Assembly: GCF_013141725.1 (NCBI RefSeq)
Contig: NZ_WHNZ01000004.1
Location: forward strand, 1 to 64,000
Direction: 5' to 3'
Source of the DNA: Paenibacillus planticolens
Lineage (GTDB): Bacteria > Bacillota > Bacilli > Paenibacillales > NBRC-103111
DNA length: 64,000 nt
Below are positions 40,044-48,383 of this stretch, piece by piece. Every line of letters starts with the position of its first letter. Within the stretch, counting starts at the first letter, position 1. The position numbers and the translations under genes are program-made. The notes under the pieces were generated by a model, which had not been told where the DNA came from, made no database searches, and saw only the letters and a list, made by a program, of their open reading frames with translations.

Positions 40044-40436
40044 TCACTCCGTCCCCCGGCCGTCCGGCGCCGCGTAGTCCTCACGCTTAAACAGCAGCCA
40101 GCCGTCGTACTTACCGTCATAAACGTACTTTATCGCTTCAAACGGCAGCACGTGCTTTTTCATAAACGTGCGGATCATCCCGTAATGGCGTCCGCGATCG
40201 AAGCTGACCGGATTGGCGTCGCTCGGCTTAACAACGTCGGGCTTGCCGAGCGCGATCCGCTTATTGGCAGCGTCATAGCCAACGTATAGCTTAATCGGCG
40301 CGCCCTTACACGATAGCATTTCGACGAGGCCCGCCGACATGCGGACGCGTCCGAATTTGTCCGACGTTAAGTAGGCGGAGCCACCGTGTGCGCCCGAATT
40401 AGCCCATACGTCGATAACGATTTTATTAGTAGACAT
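40044..40436 (-). CDS. lone antisense-strand phage protein (130 aa)
   Basis: The only minus-strand gene between 18 and 64 kb. The product has a beta-type N-terminal half (KIVIDVWANSGAHGGSAYL) and a C-terminal motif FDRGRHYGMIRTF ... WLLFKRED. ATAAGGAGG precedes the ATG. It is divergent from the ArpU-like regulator at 40548 with a CGTAC/GTACG dyad (40484-40495) between, so it may regulate the early-late transition. No family is recognised. Confidence 0.65.
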   Translation of the reverse strand: MSTNKIVIDVWANSGAHGGSAYLTSDKFGRVRMSAGLVEMLSCKGAPIKLYVGYDAANKRIALGKPDVVKPSDANPVSFDRGRHYGMIRTFMKKHVLPFEAIKYVYDGKYDGWLLFKREDYAAPDGRGTE

Positions 40437-40547
40437 GCGGGATAAACCTCCTTATATTGACCGTTAAGGGAAAGTTTCGTAAACGTACTTGTACGACTAT
40501 TATATGCGTAATCTGACGCAAAATCAACGTAAAAAGGAGCGGATTGA

Positions 40548-40949
40548 ATGGGAACGGGATCAATCGATATTGAAGCGAAGTCGCGCAAATACACGCAATC
40601 ATACGCACTCAACACCGCAAAGGGAGTCGCCGCCTTACTACGCGATCGCCACCGCATTTCTGAGCGCCGTTTCCGTGGCGATACGGCAGCGAGCGATATT
40701 ATCATCGATCTCCATAGCGCGATTGAAACGGCCGGCCTGACCGAGCGCCAGGCGGAATCGGTTGCGTGGGTTTATGCGCGCGATCTTACGCTTGAATCCG
40801 CCGGCGAAATAATGGGCGTTACGAAACAAGCGGTAAAGGACGCGGTCAGCATCGCATCGGAGAAGATTGCGACCGTGTTCCAACGGTGGAATTACGGCGA
40901 GGTTACGGTAGAAGTTAACGAACAGGAGGCGCAAGATGACGAAGAATAA
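40548..40949 (+). CDS. ArpU/RinA-like late transcription regulator
   Basis: The 133-residue product has a sigma-region-4-like HTH (LTERQAESVAWVYARDLTLE then SAGEIMGVTKQAVKDAV), as in ArpU/RinA-type proteins that switch on structural genes. A promoter-like TTTCGT, 17 bp, TATTAT lies at 40473-40501. The gene stands between the early block and the terminase genes, the usual position for this class. AAAAGGAGCGG precedes the ATG. Confidence 0.75.
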   Translation: MGTGSIDIEAKSRKYTQSYALNTAKGVAALLRDRHRISERRFRGDTAASDIIIDLHSAIETAGLTERQAESVAWVYARDLTLESAGEIMGVTKQAVKDAVSIASEKIATVFQRWNYGEVTVEVNEQEAQDDEE

Positions 40950-41478
40950 ACTAACGTTCGCAGCAGACGTAACTGCGCTGATTGAGCGAAACATCGCGGA
41001 CAGAAACGAACGCATCACGGCAATTAATGAGCTAACGGACAGCTACGATAGAACGGACATGGATCCTACGCAATTAGAGCGACTGTCTGATTACGTTTTA
41101 CGCGAAGAATTAACGGACCGTCATCCGGATAAGATTACGCGCAATGAATATCCGTTTATGTCAACTTGGCAGCTCGATATTCGCCATGAGCGTGAGTACT
41201 CGCTTGACTTAGCGGAAAATCACGGTACAGACGGCGCTAACTATAACGTACCAGCTCGGCGCCACAGGATCGCAAAGGAGACGCGATTCGTCGATAAAAT
41301 GGCGATGGCTAAGAACCGCGAAAGGAGTGCGCGATATAAGCGTGATACATCGCCTGGTGAATTGGTTTCGTACAATCTGCGCGATACTGGCGGTGAGTTT
41401 GCGCCTGAATTTACGCAAAGAGTCGGATTAGGACGGCGGTGGATTGACGAATTAACGCAAACCGCTTTACTTACGTAG
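40936..41478 (+). CDS. phage hypothetical protein (180 aa)
   Basis: Overlaps the regulator gene by 14 bases after CAGGAGGCG. The product is hydrophilic and mostly helical, with a central MSTWQLDIRHEREYSLDLAE and a basic MAMAKNRERSARYKRD. Similar proteins are found near terminase genes in Bacillota phages, without an assigned role. Confidence 0.65.
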   Translation: MTKNKLTFAADVTALIERNIADRNERITAINELTDSYDRTDMDPTQLERLSDYVLREELTDRHPDKITRNEYPFMSTWQLDIRHEREYSLDLAENHGTDGANYNVPARRHRIAKETRFVDKMAMAKNRERSARYKRDTSPGELVSYNLRDTGGEFAPEFTQRVGLGRRWIDELTQTALLT

Positions 41479-41585
41479 ACTTAGTAACTATACGCACTAT
41501 GAATCGCAACATCCGCGCTATTCAACGCACGAATCGGGCATACTCCGATCACTTAGCGCCCTCATTTCGCACGAAGGAGCGCGCA

Positions 41586-42101
41586 ATGTCAAACGTAATT
41601 AATACGCAAACAGGCGAAATAATAGACGAAGTAACCTCCGGTTCCTTCCGCAATGGAACGGACCAGCCGATAACGGTAGCACTCGAAATTAAGCCGGGCG
41701 AGACGGTTAAACCGTTTAAGGCGCGCAAGTTTAGTAAGACGCACGACTTTACGATGGTGTTCCACGGAAGTACACGCGAGTTAGTACGATCAAAGGCGCT
41801 CGCTGACGATGAGAAGGCGGTCCTATTTTCGCTGCTCATCTACTTAGACTACGATCAATACGTTAAGGACGAAGACGCGTTCTTTTTCAACGTTAACCGT
41901 GCCGCCGAGCTCATGGGATGGTCGCGTCATCGCTGCGGCCGTGTACTCGAAAGTTTACGCAGCAAACGTCTCGTCGGTACGACTACGATCGGTCGAGCGA
42001 AGTATTATATGCTGAATCCTACGTTTATTTATCGTGGCGATACGGCTTCACTGGCGGCGGCTGTACGTTTATTCGAGCAGGCTGCGGAGGATGACGAATA
42101 G
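41586..42101 (+). CDS. RepL-like replication initiator
   Basis: The 171-residue product resembles RepL of Gram-positive plasmids: FTMVFHGSTRELV, a winged-helix part (RAAELMGWSRHRCGRVLESL, RSKRLVGTTTIGRAKYYMLNP) and the characteristic NPTFIYRGD end. RepL initiates theta or rolling replication at an origin in or next to its gene, and a 1-kb repeat-rich region follows directly. The ATG at 41586 has GAAGGAGCG upstream; the frame from 41499 is longer but lacks a ribosome site. This would be a second replicon besides that at 7.5-8.5 kb. Confidence 0.7.
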   Translation: MSNVINTQTGEIIDEVTSGSFRNGTDQPITVALEIKPGETVKPFKARKFSKTHDFTMVFHGSTRELVRSKALADDEKAVLFSLLIYLDYDQYVKDEDAFFFNVNRAAELMGWSRHRCGRVLESLRSKRLVGTTTIGRAKYYMLNPTFIYRGDTASLAAAVRLFEQAAEDDE

Positions 42102-42114
42102 AAAGCGCTTTTCT

Positions 42115-42158
42115 AATGGAATGCCAGCGTACCATTAATGGAATGCTAGCGTACCATT
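42115..42158. repeat. 22-bp tandem repeat after the RepL-like gene
   Basis: Two head-to-tail 22-bp units (42115-42136 and 42137-42158) differ at one base (GCCAGC versus GCTAGC). Each begins AATGG and ends CCATT, so every unit is also partly palindromic. They begin 14 bp after the RepL-like stop and look like iterons or a repressor site. Confidence 0.65.
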
Positions 42159-42338
42159 GAAAACGGGTAAAACCGCATAGTGGCGCGGTTTGCGGGGTTT
42201 TCTCCTTCTTATCCCTAGAACGTATTTTAACGGGAAAAGATTGCGCGGTAAAGTATAACGAATGGAACGCGGAATTGGGTTATTTCATAACCTTTATCGC
42301 GGATAATTAAATAGTCACAAGGCGCTCGCGCCGAAGTG

Positions 42339-42402
42339 GACGGGGTGTAGTTCCCCGTCATTCTTTTATGCTCACCGACGGCTTTACAAAGCCAGCGTGA
42401 GC
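42339..42402 (+). other. two adjacent hairpins in the non-coding region
   Basis: GACGGGG/CCCCGTC (42339-42359) is followed by CATTCTTTT and could terminate the RepL-like transcript. Next comes a nested hairpin: GCTCAC pairs with GTGAGC and, inside it, GGCTTT with AAAGCC (42370-42402). A TTGACG/CGTCAA dyad at 42438-42456 and a TATATAAT at 42466-42473 follow. The nested hairpin might be part of a structured RNA or an origin. Confidence 0.5.
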
Positions 42403-42631
42403 TCTACGTAATAACACAGTCGGAAGTAACCGTTATGTTGACGTAAGACGCGTCAATTTACCGCGTATATAATGAAGCGAAAGTTATTGCGTAGGGGTTA
42501 CGTGGCGTACCGAAGGGTTCCGTTAGAGCGGTGACATTACGTTAGGCGTACGCAAGTAATAACGGGCAGGCCGCTCACGACGCAGGCCCTTCGAAAACAT
42601 CAACCCCGTTTTAACGGCGTAAAAATAATGC

Positions 42632-43039
42632 TTGACAACGTATGGTCTACGTGATCTAGCGATCGACTGAACGTATGCATAAACGCTGCATAAAAATAAT
42701 CGTTGACACGCGGATCGAAATGTGCTTACGAACATTTATGCGGTTATTCACGTATATTTATACGTATGCATAACGAATGCATAAAAGAATGGGCGGCATA
42801 TGTGCGTTAAAAGCCCGTAAATACGGCATTTCGTAGGGCTGGCGCGGGTTAAGACATCTTCATAAAAGCCGTGTTTTAAACACATGTAAAACGGTCGGAA
42901 TTGCATAAACGTTGCATAAAAAATAAGTGTTGACATATGTGACGAGTTATGATCCGGTATACTATGCACGAAAAATAAACGCTTGACAAACGAACTGACG
43001 TATGATTCACGAAAGTAAACGTAAATAAATCGCTTGACA
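42632..43039. repeat. five spaced TTGACA repeats with TGCATAA pairs
   Basis: TTGACA occurs at 42632, 42703, 42930, 42983 and 43034, each time preceded by an AAATAA-type block and in several copies by a TGCATAA pair (42676, 42686, 42767, 42777, 42901, 42912). Copies 3 and 4 are followed after exactly 12 bp by TATGAT. No -10 box lies at the usual 17 bp, so these are probably protein-binding repeats rather than five promoters. The region 42159-43142 has no other supported gene. Confidence 0.6.
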
Positions 43040-43142
43040 CGCGGATAATTATATGAACGTTACCCCCAAGGCGTATGGCTCAAATCGCTTCGGTCAGGTC
43101 CGCGAATCTTTCCGCCAAATTTTTAATAACGGGGGTCTTACG

Positions 43143-43280
43143 TTGTCTAAAAGCGCTAGTCATGATGCGGAGCGACTCCGCTCATACCGCGAGAGGAACC
43201 CGCATCTTACATTTTACACGACTTCACGTTATCATGCGAAGAAATTCGGGTGCTACTCGGACAGACCTACGTGTTTTTAG
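43143..43280 (+). CDS. possible 45-residue basic protein before the terminase
   Basis: A TTG start after ACGGGGG gives a product with SASHDAERLRSYRERNPHLT and RYHAKKFGCYSDRP, rich in Arg, His and Tyr and with two cysteines. The open frame continues upstream to an ATG at 43053 with no ribosome site. It resembles small DNA-binding or HNH-type proteins near packaging genes but is not recognised. Confidence 0.4.
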   Translation: MSKSASHDAERLRSYRERNPHLTFYTTSRYHAKKFGCYSDRPTCF

Positions 43281-43370
43281 CGCCTAATTAGCGCGATATA
43301 ACGTAAATCATACGAATACACTAGCGCAGCTCGAAACGCGCTAATTTCACGCTGAAAGGAGGCGCAAATC

Positions 43371-43826
43371 ATGCGCGACAGTAAAAAGCTCGAAGCACGC
43401 TTAACACGCGAACAAATTACGGCCGCTCAACTAATGGCGGTCAATCAGTTTTTACCGAAAAATCCGCAAGAAGGCGAGCAAGGCCGCTACACGTACGATG
43501 AGATTGCGGAGAAATCCGGCATCACGGTCCGCCAGCTCTATAATTGGCGTCATTACGACGAAAACTTCGTCAAATATGTCGGCCATTTGGCGTCTAACGC
43601 GTTCCTTTCGCATTTGCCGGACATTATGGAGAAGCATCTCGATATGACGCTAAAAGGGCAGGGCTCGATGAAGGGTATCGAACTCTTCTATAAATTCGGA
43701 GGCTTACTCGTTGATAAGACGGAAGTCAAGACGGAGGATGTTAACGCTGGCCAATCGATCGACGAGCGTTTGGCTCTCTTGCAGAAGCGCGCTAACGCTA
43801 CGGAGGAAACGGAAGGCGACGAGTAA
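43371..43826 (+). CDS. terS: terminase small subunit
   Basis: The 151-residue product has an N-terminal HTH (YTYDEIAEKSGITVRQLYNW) of the phBC6A51-type small terminases and a helical oligomerisation region with a charged C-terminus. It recognises the packaging site, which may lie in the repeat region just upstream. AAAGGAGGCG precedes the ATG, and the stop overlaps the large subunit start. Confidence 0.85.
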   Translation: MRDSKKLEARLTREQITAAQLMAVNQFLPKNPQEGEQGRYTYDEIAEKSGITVRQLYNWRHYDENFVKYVGHLASNAFLSHLPDIMEKHLDMTLKGQGSMKGIELFYKFGGLLVDKTEVKTEDVNAGQSIDERLALLQKRANATEETEGDE

Positions 43827-45523
43827 TGGCGTATCTTAACGGTACATGGCTTCCGCGCGACGACCGGCAGCAGGAGATCGATAGCCGCATCGCTTTAATC
43901 GCGGAATATGATCGCTTAGCGAAGGCCGGTGACTTAACCGCGTACGATATTGATCAATGGGAAGTTGTTGACGCGGAACTAGCGAAGCTCAAGCGGGTTC
44001 ACCGTGCCGAGCACGATCTCCTCTACTTCACGTACGAATACTTCTCGCACGATCGCAATCCCGCGAATGAGTCGAACCTGATTCCTGCCGGACAAACGTT
44101 AAAAAACGCGGCAGAATTCCATAGAACGTTATGCTCGCTACTTAACGATGTAATTACGGGCGCTCAGGAAGGTAACGTAGGGTGGTCGGTAGGACGACGA
44201 CACGCGAAGACGGCGTACTTAAGTAACTCGTTTTTATGCCACCAGGTCGCGAACCGACATCAAAAATATATTATCGAAGTTTCGGAGACTACGGATGTGG
44301 CCGGAGACTTTATCAAGTGGACGGTTAATCAGCTCAAGTTTAACGAAAAGCTACGCGAGGACTACGGACCTCTTTTGCATCATAAGCCATCGATGAATGA
44401 AGTCGACAATAAATACGAATTCATCACGTCGACTGGTACGAAGGTAGAAGCGAAGGGTATCGGGACACAAATGCGCGGGCTTCGCCATTTATCCGACCGT
44501 CCTGGTCTCTTTATCCTCGATGATTTGGAGTCCGGTGATAATACAAATACACCTGAAATGCGGAAGAAGAACCTTCACTGGTTCCGGTCCGAAATGTTGG
44601 AAGCGCTCGGTTTCGGCGGTGTCTGCATCTACATGGGAACGATTGTACATTACGACTCACTTCTTAATCACGTTTTGACACAGCGTAAAGACTTCATATC
44701 GCGCAAGTTCCCCGCCATCCTTTCGTGGTCCGAACGTGAGGACTTATGGGAAGAGTGGCGTAAGCTATACAACGCTGACGTTGAGGATGCCGTTGAGAAG
44801 GCGGATGCTTTCTACGCGGAAAATGAAACGGAGCTATTACGCGGAACTCGCGTTTTGTGGCCGATATATACGTATAAGTACTTCATGGAAAAGCGCGAAT
44901 CGATGGGCGCGCGGGCGTTCAATCAGGAGTATCTCGGTAATCCAGTCGATGAAGAATCGCAGATATTTAAGCCGGAAGAATTTACGTTTTTTACCGATAG
45001 CGACATCGCCGATATGAAACTCGAGTATTACTGCGGAATTGACTTCGCTATGGGTAAAGAAAAAGGGGATTACTCCGCAATTATCACCGTAGGCAAATCG
45101 CCTAACGGTGTTTTTTACGTTGTGGACGCGTTTCTCGAACGTGTGCATCCGGATGTGTTGCTCGAAAAGGCGATCGAACTTACGATGCGCTATCAATATA
45201 CAGGAATCGCGGTCGAAGCGCAGCAGGCGCAAGAATGGTTCGCGCACAAGCTAAAAGACGCGTTGAAGGCGCATGGTTATCCAGCGACTACTCGCGTTAA
45301 GGAGATTAAGCAACGTATGCGTAAGGCATTGCGGATCGAATCGATGCTGCCGGACGTTCAAGCGGGTCGCATTCGGTTTAGGAAGCAGCACCGGTTGCTC
45401 CTCGAAATGTTCGAACTGTACCCGAATCATAATCATGATGACGGGCCGGACGGGACGCACATGGCTATAGATGCCGCGAAAAATGGACGCAAACAAGTAA
45501 CGAATAAGCCCGCGTGGCTATGA
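43826..45523 (+). CDS. terL: terminase large subunit (packaging ATPase and nuclease)
   Basis: The 565-residue motor has an ATPase domain with VGRRHAKTA (about residues 120-128, the classical Walker A variant of phage terminases) and FILDDLESGDN (about 229-239), and a nuclease domain beginning GIDFAMGKEKGDYSAI (about 403). It packages DNA into the prohead and cuts the concatemer. The overlap with terS (TAATG) couples their synthesis. Confidence 0.93.
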   Translation: MAYLNGTWLPRDDRQQEIDSRIALIAEYDRLAKAGDLTAYDIDQWEVVDAELAKLKRVHRAEHDLLYFTYEYFSHDRNPANESNLIPAGQTLKNAAEFHRTLCSLLNDVITGAQEGNVGWSVGRRHAKTAYLSNSFLCHQVANRHQKYIIEVSETTDVAGDFIKWTVNQLKFNEKLREDYGPLLHHKPSMNEVDNKYEFITSTGTKVEAKGIGTQMRGLRHLSDRPGLFILDDLESGDNTNTPEMRKKNLHWFRSEMLEALGFGGVCIYMGTIVHYDSLLNHVLTQRKDFISRKFPAILSWSEREDLWEEWRKLYNADVEDAVEKADAFYAENETELLRGTRVLWPIYTYKYFMEKRESMGARAFNQEYLGNPVDEESQIFKPEEFTFFTDSDIADMKLEYYCGIDFAMGKEKGDYSAIITVGKSPNGVFYVVDAFLERVHPDVLLEKAIELTMRYQYTGIAVEAQQAQEWFAHKLKDALKAHGYPATTRVKEIKQRMRKALRIESMLPDVQAGRIRFRKQHRLLLEMFELYPNHNHDDGPDGTHMAIDAAKNGRKQVTNKPAWL

Positions 45524-45541
45524 CGAAAGGAGGCGGTCAGA

Positions 45542-47128
45542 ATCAAATGGTTTCAGCGTAAAGATTACTCGGTCGAAACGTCAGGCAGCGTAACAGAGGT
45601 CTTCCAGAGCGGCGGGCTCTTTTACACAGGCGGTATGTTTCCGCCACCGAACGAGATTGAACGGTTATCAAAATACTATCGCGGACGCAAGATATTCGAC
45701 GGTAAGCAATACGAAATCGTGCAGCGCATGAGCGACCTCCTTAAGGATACGCCACACGCGAAGCAACTCGATAAGCTATACATGGCCGTAAATATTATGG
45801 ACGTACTGCTAACGAAGCCGGCCGATATGCTCGTAGGGGAACCGCCAACTTATGATTCCGGCAAGGGTCCGGATAGCACGGAGCAGGATGCCGTAAATAG
45901 CATCGTAGAGGAAAACGATCTTAACCAGTTAATTCACGAGCTAACGGTTGGCGCCGGCATTCGGGGCGATTCGTTTATAAAGGAGTATTACGGTTACCGG
46001 CAGGACTTTTCGGAAGTTCCCGGAGGCGTTCCGGAAGGAATCGCGAAAGAGCCGATTATCGAAGCGGTCAACCCGGCGTATGTGTTTCCGGAACTATCGC
46101 ATCATTCCGCGAAGAAGTTCAAAGCGATTAATATTGCGACGGTTGAATGGGTGGTTTCGCAATCCGACGGTGAGGTTCCGTTCCTAAACGTTGAGCGGCA
46201 CGTTCCCGGCTTTATTATTTACGAACGCTATAAACTTTCGGGTCAAGGCGTAGACAATTCTTTTGGTGCGCCCATTCTAACGTTTATGGTCGGCGATAGG
46301 GTCGCAACAGGACGCGATAATAACGTAGAAGAAACTGGCGTTCCGCGATTGCTAGTCCAGCACATTCCGTACAAGTCGGTTGATGATTATTGGTCCGGAA
46401 TCAGCGGAATCGAAAAAATCGAGTCAATTTTAGCGGCGATTAACGATGCGCTCGTGCAGCTCGATTACATTTTACACAAACACTCCGATCCTACCGCGTA
46501 CGGTCCGGCTCTTGACGGCACTGACGTAAGGATTGGCGGCAAATATATTCCGGTCGAAAAAACAGACGTCACGCCCGGCTATATGGCGTTCCTATCATCG
46601 CAGCAACTTGACGGAATCTTTAAGGAGCTCGATCTCCTTATCGGACTCGTGTTCCAGATGAGTGAAACGCCGCAATGGCTATTCGGAACGCAGATTTCCG
46701 GAGGATCAGACGGCGGAACGGGCACGTCACACTCGGACGGAGGCGCGATCAAGGCGCGATTTATGCCGGTGTTGACGAAGGTTAAACGGATTCGTTCGCA
46801 TGTAGATCGCGCGATTAGAGACGCAATCTACAACGCACAGCTACTCGAAAACTTCGCGAATGACGGCGTTGACGGGTTCAGCGAGTACGAATCGGTCTAT
46901 CCGAAGATCATGTGGAAAGACGGAATCCCACGCGATGAGAAGGCGGAAGCCGAAACGATGCAGATTAGAACGGGCGGCCACGCTACGATCGACGTTAAGA
47001 CCGCGATTAAACGCATGGACGGAATTGACGACTCGCAGGCTGACGAAATTATGACGCGGATAGAAGACGACACAACGCGCGTTAACGGAACGGTCGACTC
47101 TACGATATTTAACGGTGGTGGCGCCTAA
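45542..47128 (+). CDS. portal protein, SPP1 gp6-like (ATC start)
   Basis: The product resembles SPP1-type portals, with an early PPPNEIERLSKYYRGR segment, a DVLLTKPADMLVGEPP stretch and MSETPQWLFG near the clip. It forms the dodecameric DNA entry ring. AGGAGG (45528-45533) is followed after eight bases by ATC, giving the typical portal start I/MKWFQRKDY; the first ATG is at 45635, which would remove 31 residues. The last codons overlap the minor head gene start. Confidence 0.87.
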   Translation: MKWFQRKDYSVETSGSVTEVFQSGGLFYTGGMFPPPNEIERLSKYYRGRKIFDGKQYEIVQRMSDLLKDTPHAKQLDKLYMAVNIMDVLLTKPADMLVGEPPTYDSGKGPDSTEQDAVNSIVEENDLNQLIHELTVGAGIRGDSFIKEYYGYRQDFSEVPGGVPEGIAKEPIIEAVNPAYVFPELSHHSAKKFKAINIATVEWVVSQSDGEVPFLNVERHVPGFIIYERYKLSGQGVDNSFGAPILTFMVGDRVATGRDNNVEETGVPRLLVQHIPYKSVDDYWSGISGIEKIESILAAINDALVQLDYILHKHSDPTAYGPALDGTDVRIGGKYIPVEKTDVTPGYMAFLSSQQLDGIFKELDLLIGLVFQMSETPQWLFGTQISGGSDGGTGTSHSDGGAIKARFMPVLTKVKRIRSHVDRAIRDAIYNAQLLENFANDGVDGFSEYESVYPKIMWKDGIPRDEKAEAETMQIRTGGHATIDVKTAIKRMDGIDDSQADEIMTRIEDDTTRVNGTVDSTIFNGGGA

Positions 47129-47931
47129 TGTACGAGGATGACATCGCGGAAATCGTTGGCGAGTTTCGCAAGGCTGCGGAGGGAATTAACGCGGAGATGG
47201 CGAGCCTCGACGTTAGCGCGCTGACAAATAGCGGTGCCCGACCGGTGCTTAAACGTATCGGCGAAATACTGCGCGACTTGTTTGCGAAAGTATCCGAAAT
47301 GGTTGCGCGCTTATTCGGGCGGGCAGCGGCAGAGGGCGTTAGCAAGGCGCGTGAAAGTATCGGCGTTCCAAGTAAGCCGGAGCCATCGAAAACACAGGAT
47401 GCTTTCGTTGCGGCCGCAACATCCGATATGCAGGCGGATCTTCTCGCCGTAACGCAGAATATCGATCGGCGTACGAAGGCGGCCGTGCGGCGGGCAGTCG
47501 CGGATTCTATGCGCGCAAACATTAGTGCCGGCATTAACGGGCGTAAAACGCTTAATCGCGACACGCTTGCGAGGATACGGAAATCGCTCGGATCATCGGC
47601 GGACACGGCGATTATTGACGCTGCAGGACGCCGATGGAAGCCGGAAGTTTACGTCGACATGGTTACGCGCACTAAGACGATGAATACGCAAATTGACGCA
47701 ACAATTAACGAAGCGCTAGCGCGTGACGTTCAATACGGAGTTATATCGCGACATGGGGCTAAAGATGCCTGCGCTAAGTACGAAGGCAAGGTCGTAAAGC
47801 TAACGCCGGATGCGCCCGGGGATTATCCGTACATTGGCGATTTGAAAGCGTCAGGCGCAATATTTCATCCAAATTGTAAGCATGTAGTAAGTCCGATAAG
47901 GAATCCGGAAAGGGTGATAAACCGTGGATAA
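47128..47931 (+). CDS. minor head/head morphogenesis protein, SPP1 gp7-like
   Basis: The 267-residue product is mostly helical in its first 150 residues, then carries the minor-head core (VTRTKTMNTQIDATINEAL ... YGVISRHGAKDACAKYEGK ... FHPNCKHVV) shared with SPP1 gp7 and Mu gpF-type proteins. A few copies associate with the portal and aid DNA ejection. It starts at the ATG overlapping the portal stop. Confidence 0.82.
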   Translation: MYEDDIAEIVGEFRKAAEGINAEMASLDVSALTNSGARPVLKRIGEILRDLFAKVSEMVARLFGRAAAEGVSKARESIGVPSKPEPSKTQDAFVAAATSDMQADLLAVTQNIDRRTKAAVRRAVADSMRANISAGINGRKTLNRDTLARIRKSLGSSADTAIIDAAGRRWKPEVYVDMVTRTKTMNTQIDATINEALARDVQYGVISRHGAKDACAKYEGKVVKLTPDAPGDYPYIGDLKASGAIFHPNCKHVVSPIRNPERVINRG

Positions 47932-48049
47932 GAGCATCGTTATCGAGCCAACGAAAAATAGTGTCTCTGCGTCGCTAATCAAAGTCGAATCCATAATTGC
48001 GTTTATATCGCCGGTCCAAGTCGTGGCAGAACGAAAAGAGGTGGGCTGA
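47924..48049 (+). CDS. 41-residue peptide between head genes
   Basis: GTG after GAAAGGGTGATAA. The frame encodes MDKSIVIEPTKNSVSASLIKV and ends one base before the next ATG (TGAATG). Packing and ribosome site support it; no family is recognised. Confidence 0.45.
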   Translation: MDKSIVIEPTKNSVSASLIKVESIIAFISPVQVVAERKEVG

Positions 48050-48370
48050 ATGGCGTCACTCAATATAAAGCGGCATGACACGCGCACCGCAATTAAAGCA
48101 ACGTTAAAGATGCCGTCCGGAAACGCGGTCGACTTAACTGGCGCGACTGTGAAATTCACAATGACAAAGTATGGAAGAGCGCTAGCTAACCGTGAGGCAG
48201 ACGTCCTGGACGCAGTCAACGGCACGGTCGCGTTCATATTTTTACCGGAAGAGGTTACGGAAACTGGAACGATGAAAGCCGAATTCGAAGTTACTTATCC
48301 GGACGGCGCCATCGAAACATTCCCGAACTCAGGCTATATCGCGATAACTATCGAAGCAGATTTGTCATAA
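48050..48370 (+). CDS. BppU N-terminal-like Ig-domain protein
   Basis: The 106-residue product matches the Ig-like N-terminal domain of baseplate upper proteins: KRHDTRTAIKATLKMPSGNA, AVDLTGATVKFTM and the exit TFPNSGYIAITIEADL. In other phages this domain anchors receptor-binding fibres. Here it stands alone, just before two large fibre-like proteins, and probably connects them to the particle. Confidence 0.75.
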   Translation: MASLNIKRHDTRTAIKATLKMPSGNAVDLTGATVKFTMTKYGRALANREADVLDAVNGTVAFIFLPEEVTETGTMKAEFEVTYPDGAIETFPNSGYIAITIEADLS

Positions 48371-48383
48371 AGGAGGCGAGACA

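Noticed and set aside
42632..43039. Five TTGACA boxes as five sigma-A promoters
   Set aside because: None has a -10 hexamer 16-18 bp downstream; the shared flanks fit protein-binding repeats better.
42115..43039. Repeat region as a CRISPR array
   Set aside because: Repeat units and spacings are irregular, there are no unique spacers of constant length and no cas genes.
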